The notes beneath the pieces were generated by a model that worked only from the letters and a program-made list of their open reading frames with translations, was not told the DNA's origin and ran no database searches. A DNA stretch of 64,000 nt from an uncultured Clostridia bacterium (GTDB lineage Bacteria > Bacillota > Clostridia > TANB77 > CAG-508): contig CAKPGM010000001.1 of NCBI GenBank assembly GCA_934154805.1, positions 121,019 to 185,018 of the forward strand, read 5' to 3'. How positions within the stretch are numbered: position 1 is the stretch's first letter; each line of letters begins with the position of its first letter. Shown one piece after another: positions 1 to 8,203 of this stretch. The translations under genes and the position numbers were made by a program.

Positions 1-380
1 TCATAACAATTAATTATTGTTATCTCTTTGTCTTTAAAATTTTCATTTATTATTTTTTCTATTCTTTTATTAATATTGTCTATATATTCAATGTTTCCAT
101 TAATAATTATTTCGTTGTGCTCTTTTAATATGTTTTGTATTTCTTCCTCATTAACATCTTTTGTTTTCCATCCTATATTTAATATTTTTTCTTTGTTTTT
201 TATTTTTAACTTGTCTAATAATGCTTGGATTTTTTCTGTTAAATTTGTTTCAGTTATTGTGGTAATCTTGATTCCTTTATTAATTTTTTTATCTATATTT
301 GGTAATAACATTGTTACTAAGTGCCAATCACTAATATAGAAACTACAAACCTTTTTAATATTTTTATCAAGTTGTGCCAT
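1..380 (-). CDS. Hypothetical protein, 3' part beyond window edge
   Basis: A continuous minus-strand reading frame begins with ATG at 378-380 and runs 126 codons off the left edge. The start is fixed by a strong GGAGG at 386-390. The protein starts MAQLDKNIKKVCSFYISDWH and is lysine-, isoleucine- and asparagine-rich, with no signal peptide or membrane segment, so it is probably cytosolic. I recognise the general look of a conserved clostridial hypothetical protein but cannot assign a function. It is divergent from spoIIR, with about 265 bp between the two start codons. The plus-strand reading frames over the same bases are shadows. Confidence 0.75.
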   Translation of the reverse strand, partial: MAQLDKNIKKVCSFYISDWHLVTMLLPNIDKKINKGIKITTITETNLTEKIQALLDKLKIKNKEKILNIGWKTKDVNEEEIQNILKEHNEIIINGNIEYIDNINKRIEKIINENFKDKEITIINCY

Positions 381-645
381 TGTTACCTCCAATCTCTTTC
401 TATGGTAAATTTTACCATCTTTACAAAATTATGTCAATAATATTACAAGATAATCGTGTGTCAATTTTCGACAGTTCTAGGACTTTTCGTGTTTATTCTA
501 TTTTTTATTTTATATTTTTACAGTATTATTGCAATTTTGTTACATCTAGTTTCTAATATTTTTTTACCATTTATGTATATTTTTAATTTTTTTAGTAAAT
601 ACTTTTATTATAAATTTAGTATATTCGAAAAGGAGGACATTTATT

Positions 646-1293
646 ATGAATAAATCAATTATTTATAAAATTTTGCTTTTATTATCTTTATTAGCTATTT
701 TTGTTTTCTTTTCTGCTTATTCTTATGTAACTGCTGTTTCTAAAAATATTTCCGATAGTGTATTTAGATTACACGTTATTGCAAATAGTGATTCTGATGA
801 AGATCAAGCTTTGAAGCTTAAGGTTAGAGATAAATTATTAGAATATATGAATTCTTTATGTGCTAATACTTCTTCGAAAGAAGATGCAATGCGTATTGCA
901 AATGAACATATTGACGATTTTTCTAAAATTGCAAAAGATGTAATTTCAGAGAACGAATATGATTATGATGTTGAAATTTCTGTTGGTGAATGTGATTTTC
1001 CAACAAAGAATTATGGAGATGTATCTCTTCCCGCTGGTATATATGACGCTCTAAGAGTTAAAATCGGATCTGCTAATGGTCATAATTGGTGGTGTGTAAT
1101 GTTCCCTCCTCTTTGTTTTGTTGATGTTTCTTCTGGAGTAGTTCCCGAAGATTCTAAAGAACTTTTAGAAGATACTATGTCTGATGAGGAATTCGATTTG
1201 ATAACTGAATCAGATAATAATTCAGAAATGAATTTTAAGTTCAAACTTGTCGAATTATTCGAGAATTTTAAGTTAAAATTAGCACGCAATTAG
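646..1293 (+). CDS. spoIIR: Stage II sporulation protein R
   Basis: This 215-residue protein has one N-terminal hydrophobic segment (about residues 8-28) followed by the SpoIIR region with the conserved stretch FRLHVIANSDSDEDQALKLK (residues 40-59). In the known system, SpoIIR is made in the forespore under sigma-F, crosses into the intermembrane space and triggers SpoIIGA to process pro-sigma-E. The length matches the family. ATG at 646 follows AAAGGAGG at 629-636. It is monocistronic, about 95 bp before murA. Family assignment is confident; a sigma-F promoter was not resolved. Confidence 0.93.
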   Translation: MNKSIIYKILLLLSLLAIFVFFSAYSYVTAVSKNISDSVFRLHVIANSDSDEDQALKLKVRDKLLEYMNSLCANTSSKEDAMRIANEHIDDFSKIAKDVISENEYDYDVEISVGECDFPTKNYGDVSLPAGIYDALRVKIGSANGHNWWCVMFPPLCFVDVSSGVVPEDSKELLEDTMSDEEFDLITESDNNSEMNFKFKLVELFENFKLKLARN

Positions 1294-1387
1294 TAATTAT
1301 TTTATATTTTTCTTGTAAATCCTTCTATTTTGTGGTATATATATATTTAGACTAAAATTATATATATCAATATAGGGGGATTTTATT

Positions 1388-2647
1388 TTGGAAAAGTTAG
1401 TTATAAATGGACCAACAAGACTTCAAGGAGATGTTACAATAAGTGGAGCCAAAAATGCAGCAGTTGCAATTATTCCTGCTACTTTATTAGTTAGCGGAAT
1501 TTGTACTTTGGAGAATGTTCCAAATATCAGTGATGTTAAAATTTCATGTTCTATATTAGAAAAATTAGGAGTTAAAGTTACTTGGATTTCTGAGCATTCA
1601 GTAAAAATTGATGCTCGACATATAAAACGTACATCTGCACCATTAGATATGACAAGTAAGTTCAGAGCATCTTATTATTTAATTGGTTCTTTACTTAGCC
1701 GTTGTCATAAGGCAGAAGTTGGACTTCCTGGTGGTTGTAAATTAGGAGCTCGCCCTATAGATCAACATATAAAAGGATTTGAAGCTTTAGGTGCTTGCGT
1801 TAATACTACCCAAGGTAAGATTGTTGCGACAGCCACACATTTAACCGGAACTTCTATTTATATGGATACTGTTTCTGTTGGTGCTACTATTAATGTTATG
1901 CTTGCTGCTGTTTTAGCTGAAGGCACAACTACTATTGATAATGCAGCTAAAGAGCCACATATAGTTGATGTTGCTAACTTTTTAAATGCTATGGGTGCTG
2001 ATATTCACGGTGCCGGTACTGATATGATAAAAATTAATGGTGTTTCTAAGTTAGAAGGCAATACTACTTATTCAATAGTTCCTGACCAGATTGAAGCTGG
2101 AACTTTTATGCTTGCTGCTGTCGCATCTAAAGGTGATGTTGTCATTCATAATTGTATTCCTGAACATTTGGATTGTTTGACAGCAAAAATTCTAGAAATG
2201 GGCGGAGAAGTCGAAGAATGTGGAGATTCTATTCACGTGTGGTGTAATGGTCGTCCTAACAAAACAAATATCAAAACTTCACCATACCCAGGTTTTCCTA
2301 CAGATTTGCAACCTCAAGCTGGTGTAGTTTTGGCAGTTGCCGATGGAACAAGTATTATTAATGAAAGTATATGGGAATCTCGTTTTCAATATACAACTGA
2401 ATTAAATAATATGGGAGCTAACATTACAGCTCAAGGAAAGACAGCCGTTTTTGAAGGCGTTGATTGTCTTCTTGGTGCTCCTGTTTATGCTTCTGATTTA
2501 AGAGCTGGTGCAGCTTTGATTATTGCTGGAATTATTGCTAATGGCGAAACTCAGTTGTTTAATTTAGAGCATATAGATAGAGGTTATGAAAATATAGAAG
2601 ATAAGTTTAGAAAACTTGGAGCAAATATACAAAGAGTAGAAGAATAG
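1388..2647 (+). CDS. murA: UDP-N-acetylglucosamine 1-carboxyvinyltransferase
   Basis: 419 residues, the usual MurA length. MurA transfers enolpyruvate from PEP to UDP-GlcNAc, the first committed step of peptidoglycan synthesis, in the cytosol. The N-terminal motif GDVTISGAKNAA (about residues 14-25) and the loop PGGCKLGARPIDQH (about 114-127) are visible. The catalytic cysteine is C117, so the enzyme should be fosfomycin-sensitive in principle. The start is TTG at 1388, chosen because an AGGGGGA ribosome-binding site lies just upstream (1373-1379). It is followed after 10 bp by walJ, suggesting co-transcription with walJ and rlmH. Confidence 0.95.
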   Translation: MEKLVINGPTRLQGDVTISGAKNAAVAIIPATLLVSGICTLENVPNISDVKISCSILEKLGVKVTWISEHSVKIDARHIKRTSAPLDMTSKFRASYYLIGSLLSRCHKAEVGLPGGCKLGARPIDQHIKGFEALGACVNTTQGKIVATATHLTGTSIYMDTVSVGATINVMLAAVLAEGTTTIDNAAKEPHIVDVANFLNAMGADIHGAGTDMIKINGVSKLEGNTTYSIVPDQIEAGTFMLAAVASKGDVVIHNCIPEHLDCLTAKILEMGGEVEECGDSIHVWCNGRPNKTNIKTSPYPGFPTDLQPQAGVVLAVADGTSIINESIWESRFQYTTELNNMGANITAQGKTAVFEGVDCLLGAPVYASDLRAGAALIIAGIIANGETQLFNLEHIDRGYENIEDKFRKLGANIQRVEE

Positions 2648-2657
2648 GTTAATATAT

Positions 2658-3449
2658 ATGTTTAAATTTTGTAGTTTATTTAGTGGTAGTACAGGAAATA
2701 GTTTATTAGTAGAAACTGACAATTGTAAAGTATTAGTAGATGCCGGAGAAAGTGCAAAGAAGATTGTTAATGCACTTTCTCTTGTCAATGTTGATGTCAA
2801 TGACATTGATGCTATTCTTGTCACTCACGAACATTCTGACCATATAAAGAGTTTAAGCACTCTTTCTAATAAATATAATATTCCAGTATACGCTAATTTA
2901 AATACTTGGAATGCTATGCCTGAGCAAAAGAATAAGGTTGTTTCCGAAAATCAAAATGTTTTTGTAACTAATAAAGATTTTGAAATTAAGGATTTAAAAA
3001 TACATCCTTTTTCTATTTCTCATGATGCTGCCGAACCTTGTGGGTTTAATATTTATAATAAGAAGAAAAAGATTAGTGTTGCAACAGATTTAGGACATAT
3101 TTCTCCTGAACTTCTTTCTAATTTGGAGAAAAGTGTTTTTGTTCTATTAGAAGCAAACTATGATCCAGAGATATTAAAATATTCTAGATATCCATATTCT
3201 TTAAAACAACGTATTGCCGGTCCTAATGGTCATTTATCTAACAATAATTCTGGAGAAATAGTTTCATATTTAATGAAGTCAGGGCTAAACAATGTTATGC
3301 TTGGTCATTTAAGTAAGGAAAATAATTTTCCGGAACTTGCATATAAAACTGTTGTCGAAGAGATTATTAGTAATAAATGTGACGAATCAAATATACATAT
3401 AGGCGTTGCAAAACGTGATGGTCCTAGTAATGTAATTGATATTGCATAA
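2658..3449 (+). CDS. walJ: MBL-fold metallohydrolase, WalJ/YycJ family
   Basis: 263 residues with the metallo-beta-lactamase metal-binding motif THEHSDH at about residues 56-62 and the family start FCSLFSGSTGNS. YycJ/WalJ proteins are cytosolic 5'-to-3' double-strand exonuclease-like enzymes, tied to the walRK operon and to DNA repair or cell-division timing in Firmicutes. Here the gene sits between murA and rlmH, near the origin as yycJ often is, but walR and walK are absent from the window. ATG at 2658 is 10 bp after murA. The exact substrate is known only by family. Confidence 0.88.
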   Translation: MFKFCSLFSGSTGNSLLVETDNCKVLVDAGESAKKIVNALSLVNVDVNDIDAILVTHEHSDHIKSLSTLSNKYNIPVYANLNTWNAMPEQKNKVVSENQNVFVTNKDFEIKDLKIHPFSISHDAAEPCGFNIYNKKKKISVATDLGHISPELLSNLEKSVFVLLEANYDPEILKYSRYPYSLKQRIAGPNGHLSNNNSGEIVSYLMKSGLNNVMLGHLSKENNFPELAYKTVVEEIISNKCDESNIHIGVAKRDGPSNVIDIA

Positions 3450-3461
3450 AGGAGATTTATT

Positions 3462-3941
3462 ATGCTACATATTAATGTTTTATGTATTGGTAAAATTAAA
3501 GAATCTTTTTTTAGAGATGCTATCGATGAGTATTCTAAAAGACTTTCTAGATTTTGTGATTTAAAAATTACAGAGCTTCCTGATGAGAAAATTCCTGAGA
3601 AGTGCAGTTTAAAGGTTGAAGAAGCTATTAAGGAAAAAGAGGGGCAAAATATTTTATTGCATCTAAAGAAGGATTCATATTCTATTGCTCTTGATTTAAA
3701 GGGTAAAGAATTTGATTCTGTTTCTTTTTCGCATAAAATAGATGAACTTTCTTCTATTAATAGTTCTATAACATTTATAATCGGCGGAAGTCTAGGACTT
3801 TCTCCTGCTGTTTTAAATGCTTGTTCTTCTAAGATATGCTTCTCAAAGATGACCTTTCCTCATCAATTAATTCGTATTTTCTTACTAGAACAATTATATA
3901 GAGCTTTTAAAATATCTAATAATGAAACTTATCACAAGTAA
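3462..3941 (+). CDS. rlmH: 23S rRNA (pseudouridine1915-N3)-methyltransferase
   Basis: 159 residues, the full SPOUT-family RlmH length. The SAM-binding knot region FIIGGSLGLS lies at about residues 105-114, and the C-terminal signature ends in YRAFKISNNETYHK. RlmH methylates pseudouridine 1915 in helix 69 of 23S rRNA on the assembled 70S ribosome. A GGAG site lies 9 bases before ATG at 3462, 12 bp after walJ, so the genes are probably co-transcribed. A terminator hairpin follows immediately, and the downstream spmB converges. Confidence 0.94.
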   Translation: MLHINVLCIGKIKESFFRDAIDEYSKRLSRFCDLKITELPDEKIPEKCSLKVEEAIKEKEGQNILLHLKKDSYSIALDLKGKEFDSVSFSHKIDELSSINSSITFIIGGSLGLSPAVLNACSSKICFSKMTFPHQLIRIFLLEQLYRAFKISNNETYHK

Positions 3942-3965
3942 GGCCTTTTAGGCTTTATTTTTTTA
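3939..3965 (+). terminator. Intrinsic terminator after rlmH
   Basis: The hairpin AAGGCC-TTTT-(A)GGCTT begins at the rlmH stop and is followed by a T-rich run. It separates rlmH from the convergent spmB stop at 3963. Confidence 0.7.
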
Positions 3966-4490
3966 GAATAAAAAATTCCATATTAAAGCTGATGTTACCA
4001 TTCCTACGAAATCAGCAATTAATGCTGCAGCAAGAACAAATCTTGTTTTTTTGACTCCTATACTACTTGTATAAACTGCAATTGTATAGAATGTAGTTTC
4101 TGTTGATCCCATAATTGTTGAAGTTATTAGTCCTATCCTACTATCCACTCCATATGTTGTCATTATATCTGTCGCTACTGCAAGTGATGCACTTCCAGAG
4201 ATTGGTCTTAAAAGTGCAAGCGGAATTACTTCACTTGGGAATCCAATTTTATTAGTTAATATTGATATTACTTTTGTTGCCACATCCAATATACCAGAAC
4301 TTCTTAAAACTCCTATTGCTAAGAATAATCCTAATAATGTTGGAAATATTTTTATTACTATTTCCATTCCCTCTTTTGCCCCATCTACAAAAATATCATA
4401 TATTCTTTTTTTATCTATAATTCCATAAATAATTATTACAATTATAACTGCTGGAATTGCAATTGTAGATATATAATTGATTACTTCCAT
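3963..4490 (-). CDS. spmB: Spore maturation protein B
   Basis: 175 residues, a multi-pass membrane protein with nucleoside-recognition (Gate) domain character, for example the glycine-rich stretch LLRPISGSASLAVATDIMTT in the middle. In Bacillus, SpmA and SpmB are needed for proper dehydration of the spore core. The gene follows spmA by 14 bp on the minus strand, the standard pair order. Start ATG at 4490 has GAGG just upstream. The assignment rests on the pair and on the gate-domain sequence. Confidence 0.9.
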   Translation of the reverse strand: MEVINYISTIAIPAVIIVIIIYGIIDKKRIYDIFVDGAKEGMEIVIKIFPTLLGLFLAIGVLRSSGILDVATKVISILTNKIGFPSEVIPLALLRPISGSASLAVATDIMTTYGVDSRIGLITSTIMGSTETTFYTIAVYTSSIGVKKTRFVLAAALIADFVGMVTSALIWNFLF

Positions 4491-4504
4491 ATTCGCCTCT
4501 CATA

Positions 4505-5080
4505 TTAAAATCTTTTCATAAGAATCTTGCTTGCAATAATCCCCGCTACATCTGCTGCAATTGTCGCAATCCATACGGGAACTATTATTTGACTTGGATT
4601 TACTGAACCAAGTGATGCTCTTACTGCTATTACTGTAGACGGAATTAATTGAATAGATGCTGTGTTTAATACTATAAACATTGCCATTGAGTCTGTTATT
4701 CTATCTTTTTGAGGATTTTTTTCCTGCATTGTTTGCATCGCTTTTAATCCCAAAGGTGTGGCAGCATTGCCTATTCCTAATAGGTTTGCAATTATATTAA
4801 TAGTTATTTCTTTATATTCTTTATCTTCTTTTTTCATTGTTGGAAATAAAAATTTCATTAGTGGTGATATAAATTTGGTTAGTTTTTTCATTAATGATGT
4901 TTCTTGTACTATTTTCATTAGACCATTCCATAAACACATTGTGCCAAATAATTTTAATATTAAATCCACAGTTTGCGCACAAGATGTGAATATTGAGTTA
5001 TTAAATTCTTCTATATTTCCATTAAATATCGCATATAAAAAAGACAATATTATAAAAGCCGGCCAAATTTTATTTAACAT
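4505..5080 (-). CDS. spmA: Spore maturation protein A
   Basis: 191 residues, a multi-pass membrane protein with the Gate motif region NLLGIGNAATPLGLKAM (about residues 93-109), typical of SpmA. It pairs with SpmB downstream in a two-gene operon and acts in late sporulation in spore core dehydration. The start at 5080 is preceded by a GAGGTAA ribosome-binding site. The genes run opposite to the upstream murA-walJ-rlmH block and converge on it. Confidence 0.9.
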   Translation of the reverse strand: MLNKIWPAFIILSFLYAIFNGNIEEFNNSIFTSCAQTVDLILKLFGTMCLWNGLMKIVQETSLMKKLTKFISPLMKFLFPTMKKEDKEYKEITINIIANLLGIGNAATPLGLKAMQTMQEKNPQKDRITDSMAMFIVLNTASIQLIPSTVIAVRASLGSVNPSQIIVPVWIATIAADVAGIIASKILMKRF

Positions 5081-5284
5081 TTTTATTACCTCTTTAAATG
5101 TATATTCTTACTCATTTTTTATATTCGTGTACTTTTTTGTTATTTTCTAAAAAAAGTCTTGCATATGAAAGTAACGCTTTGCTTCGTAAATTTTCCAATT
5201 ATTTTTTACTGTTTTTGCTTGTATTCTGCAACATTTTATGTTATTATTATTGTATAATATGTCGAATTTAGGAGGAATATGTAA

Positions 5285-5545
5285 ATGAAGTCAACCGGTA
5301 TTATAAGACGTGTAGATGAATTAGGAAGGATTGTTATTCCTATAGAGTTAAGAAATAAGCTAAAGATAGCAGAGAAGGATCCTATAGAAATATATGTCGA
5401 TGGTTCTTCTATTGTCCTAAAGAAGCTTGAAGAAACTTGTGTCTTCTGTGGAAGTACTAAGAATGTAACAAAATATAAAGATAAATTAATTTGTGATAAA
5501 TGTATTAAAAATATTAAAGATTTAGAAGAAAATGTAGAAGAATAA
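5285..5545 (+). CDS. abrB: AbrB-family transition-state regulator
   Basis: 86 residues. The N-terminal half is a SpoVT-AbrB swapped-hairpin DNA-binding domain (STGIIRRVDELGRIVIPIEL). The C-terminal half has paired CVFC and CDKC motifs, a zinc-ribbon-like tail seen in clostridial members. It should act as a dimer or tetramer on promoter DNA in growth-to-sporulation control. ATG at 5285 has GGAGG 8 bases upstream, and a TATAAT-like -10 box lies near 5250. It stands alone between spmA (divergent) and rsmI (convergent), followed by a strong hairpin. Confidence 0.92.
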   Translation: MKSTGIIRRVDELGRIVIPIELRNKLKIAEKDPIEIYVDGSSIVLKKLEETCVFCGSTKNVTKYKDKLICDKCIKNIKDLEENVEE

Positions 5546-5556
5546 CTTTAACATAG

Positions 5557-5586
5557 AAAAACAATAGCTAAAAAAGCTATTGTTTT
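5557..5586. terminator. Bidirectional terminator between abrB and rsmI
   Basis: The stem AACAATAGCT/AGCTATTGTT with an A-rich 5' flank and T-rich 3' flank can end transcripts on both strands. Both genes stop on either side. Confidence 0.85.
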
Positions 5587-5591
5587 CTTGC

Positions 5592-6419
5592 TTATATAAA
5601 CTGTTTATAAATAGTATCTTTTGCAACCTTATTGTTTTTAGCAATTTGTTTTATTGCGTCTTTTTTTGATAATCCTTTCTTGGTATAATATTCAAATTGT
5701 TTTTCTATGCTTAATTGATTTATATTTTCGATTTCTATTTGCTTTTCTGTTTTTGCATGATTTTCAAATAGTACTATATACTCGCCTTTAACATCGTCAA
5801 GAGTTTCTAGTACTTCTTCTATTGTGCCTCTAATAAATGTTTCATGAATTTTAGTTAGTTCTTTTGCTATTACAACTTCAATGTTCCCTAACCTTTGCTC
5901 TATTTCTTTCAATGTTTTTATTAATCTATGTGGTGCTTCATAAAATATTATAGTTTTGTTTTGCTTTTGTATATCATCAAATTTTTCGTCTCTAAGCTTT
6001 TTATCTAGTGGCAAAAATCCATAGAATGTAAATTCTTTTGTTTCAAGTCCTGATGCTATTAGTGCATTTATTAGAGCACAAGCTCCCGGTACAGGAATTA
6101 TTTCTATTTGTTCTTTTATAGCTTCTTTTACCACTTCTTCTCCTGGATCAGATATTCCCGGAGTTCCTGCATCAGTTATGAGCCCTATGTTTTTTCCATC
6201 TTTTAATATTCTAATAAGTTCTGCTGTCTTTGTGTCTTCATTGTGTCTATGATAGCTTATCATAGGTTTTGATATTTCTAAGTAATTTAACAATTTTAAA
6301 GAGTGTCTTGTATCTTCTGCTGCAATTATATCAACCTCTTTTAGTGTCTCAACAGCTCTATAGGTTATGTCATTTAGATTTCCTATTGGTGTTGCTATTA
6401 AATATAACTTTCCTGTCAT
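5592..6419 (-). CDS. rsmI: 16S rRNA (cytidine1402-2'-O)-methyltransferase
   Basis: 275 residues. The N-terminus LYLIATPIGNLNDITYRAVE and the motifs AAEDTRHSLKLL and GLITDAGTPGISDPG are hallmarks of the tetrapyrrole-methylase fold RsmI. It 2'-O-methylates C1402 in the decoding centre. A lysine-rich C-terminal tail is typical of Firmicutes. It is two bases downstream of trmN6 on the minus strand, the common yabB-yabC (trmN6-rsmI) pairing, so the two are co-transcribed. Confidence 0.95.
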   Translation of the reverse strand: MTGKLYLIATPIGNLNDITYRAVETLKEVDIIAAEDTRHSLKLLNYLEISKPMISYHRHNEDTKTAELIRILKDGKNIGLITDAGTPGISDPGEEVVKEAIKEQIEIIPVPGACALINALIASGLETKEFTFYGFLPLDKKLRDEKFDDIQKQNKTIIFYEAPHRLIKTLKEIEQRLGNIEVVIAKELTKIHETFIRGTIEEVLETLDDVKGEYIVLFENHAKTEKQIEIENINQLSIEKQFEYYTKKGLSKKDAIKQIAKNNKVAKDTIYKQFI

Positions 6420-6421
6420 TT

Positions 6422-7174
6422 CTATTCTCCTATATTATAAATTTCTTTTATCTGCGCTGTATATTCGCCATTTTCTTCATATATATACAATGGTTCTAGA
6501 ATTTTAAAGAATTTGTTAGCACCTTTTATTCCTTTTATTAAAATTAACGATGCATCTGCGTTTTTATTAGGATATACCACTTTTATTTCTTTTGGCTCTA
6601 TTTTATTTTCTCTCATTTTTTGAATTATATCTGGCATTCTCTCTGGTTTATGAACCATATAGATCTCGCCTTTGTCTTTTAAAAGATTTGATGCTATTCT
6701 TAAAAAGTCTGATAATGTCGCTTTTATCTCATGCCTTGAGATTATCTTATTATCTATATCATTTATCTTTCCTGTTCCAATTTCTTTATACGGTGGGTTC
6801 ATAACAATTACGTCAAACTGATTTTTTTCTAATGACTTATTGTCAAATATTTTGTTTATGTCCATATTTAGTATTGCAAATTTATCTTCTAGATTGTTCA
6901 GTTTTATACTTCTAGTTGCCATTTTGGCAACTTCTTCTTGTATCTCTATTCCCACTATTTCTTTTAGTGCGGTCTTTTTGCAAAGTAACAAGCCTATTAT
7001 TCCTGTTCCAGTTCCCAGATCTACCACTTTGCTTCCCTTCTTTATACTTTTAGCAAAGTCTGATAGAATCACACTGTCTATACCAAAACAAAACCCTTTA
7101 GTGTTTTGTATAATCTTAAGTCCCTTATATTGTAAGTCATCTATTCTTTCATTCTCTTTTAAAATCTCTTCCAT
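6422..7174 (-). CDS. tRNA1(Val) A37 N6-methyltransferase family protein
   Basis: 250 residues. The Rossmann SAM-binding motif VVDLGTGTGIIGLLL (about residues 50-64) and catalytic VIMNPPYKEIGTG (about 125-137) identify an N6-adenine methyltransferase of the TrmN6/YabB group. The NPPY motif is intact. It is paired with rsmI, as in many Firmicutes. A divergent small gene begins about 84 bp upstream. Substrate is inferred from E. coli TrmN6 and not shown by the sequence alone. Confidence 0.9.
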   Translation of the reverse strand: MEEILKENERIDDLQYKGLKIIQNTKGFCFGIDSVILSDFAKSIKKGSKVVDLGTGTGIIGLLLCKKTALKEIVGIEIQEEVAKMATRSIKLNNLEDKFAILNMDINKIFDNKSLEKNQFDVIVMNPPYKEIGTGKINDIDNKIISRHEIKATLSDFLRIASNLLKDKGEIYMVHKPERMPDIIQKMRENKIEPKEIKVVYPNKNADASLILIKGIKGANKFFKILEPLYIYEENGEYTAQIKEIYNIGE

Positions 7175-7257
7175 CTTTATATCATTCCTATCAACTTTTA
7201 TTTTGCTCTTTAATATTATATATTAAATATTGAATTATGTAAATAGTGAGGTTTTGT

Positions 7258-7452
7258 ATGCAGAAAAATTTTAATAATAATTTTAATAGTAATTTGCCAT
7301 TTCACCACAATTTTTATTGTGGCAACTGTCAAAAGCCTTGTTGTTGCAATAAAAAAGAAAGCTTAATCAGCTCCCTTTTTTGTGTTGAAAAATTTTTATG
7401 CTGTTTTCAAGATTCTTGCACCATAGTAAAATTTATCAATTTTTTTAGATAA
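7258..7452 (+). CDS. Small cysteine-rich protein, function unknown
   Basis: 64 residues starting at ATG 7258 with a GTGAGG ribosome-binding site 6 bases upstream. The frame has a longer GTG form from 7246, which would include that site. It has an asparagine-rich head (MQKNFNNNFNSN) followed by a cluster FYCGNCQKPCCCNKK and more cysteines later, nine in all. No membrane segment or signal peptide. I do not recognise the family; metal binding is a guess from the cysteines. It is isolated between trmN6 (divergent) and the GerMN gene (convergent). Confidence 0.45.
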   Translation: MQKNFNNNFNSNLPFHHNFYCGNCQKPCCCNKKESLISSLFCVEKFLCCFQDSCTIVKFINFFR

Positions 7453-7505
7453 TTTTATATTATTATGTTAACTTTGCGTTTTTTTGACACATTTTTTTGC
7501 ATTTT

Positions 7506-8048
7506 TTATTCTGATCTCAAAAAATTGTTTTCAAAGCTTAATTCACCGTCTTCAAATTTTTTGTTCTCTTCTCCTTCAATTAATATTCTTATTGAGTTTA
7601 CCTCTGTGAGTTCTGTTAGTGTGTTCACTAGGCTTTCTATAGTTTTCTCTTCTGCTTCTTTTCCTTCTTTGTTCAAGAATTCCCTAGAGAAATTTAGCTT
7701 AAGTGTATCTCCTTCTAATATAGCTCCTAATAATTTTGTTCCTTCTGGTATCGTTTTTTCAAGGTTTTCATTTTTAGGTCCTTCTATTAGAAAATTTATT
7801 AGCACTTTGTATGGCTCATTTATTAAATCTTTTACATCTATCATTCTAGCTTCTGGCGCAACTTCCTTAGTTTTCTTGTTGATAAAGTATAATGATATAA
7901 TTGTTTTTCTCTCTTGTTCTCCTGATATTTCCTCTTGTGGTTCATATTGAATTGTTTTTGCTGTTTTATTCTTGACAATCATAAAAATGCCTATTATTAC
8001 TGCAATTACTGCTATGATAACTATTATTTTTAGCATCTTATTTTTCAT
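7506..8048 (-). CDS. GerMN-domain membrane-anchored protein
   Basis: 180 residues: one N-terminal membrane anchor (about residues 6-25) and a GerMN domain (about 50-175), the fold of spore protein GerM and of LpqB-like lipoproteins. Visible family features are the TIISLYFINKK strand and the LKLNFSREFLN stretch. GerM in Bacillus helps assemble the engulfment and channel apparatus and is needed for cortex and germination. No lipobox cysteine is present, so it should be held by the uncleaved helix. It is single and convergent with the small cysteine-rich gene. Confidence 0.82.
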   Translation of the reverse strand: MKNKMLKIIVIIAVIAVIIGIFMIVKNKTAKTIQYEPQEEISGEQERKTIISLYFINKKTKEVAPEARMIDVKDLINEPYKVLINFLIEGPKNENLEKTIPEGTKLLGAILEGDTLKLNFSREFLNKEGKEAEEKTIESLVNTLTELTEVNSIRILIEGEENKKFEDGELSFENNFLRSE

Positions 8049-8203
8049 ACTATCACTTTCCCTTCTTTTTATTGTTTCTTGATAGTATGTCTATGCTCCT
8101 TTTGCTAAAATAGAACTATTTTTTATGTTTATAAAATTTGACAAATAGCTTTTTTCCGTATAAAATTAGAGGAAGTTTATTTTTGAAGGAGATAGATTTT
8201 TAT

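Noticed and set aside
28..653. Three overlapping plus-strand hydrophobic reading frames at the left edge
   Set aside because: They are shadows of the real minus-strand gene (1-380), which has a good ribosome-binding site, and of its AT-rich upstream region.
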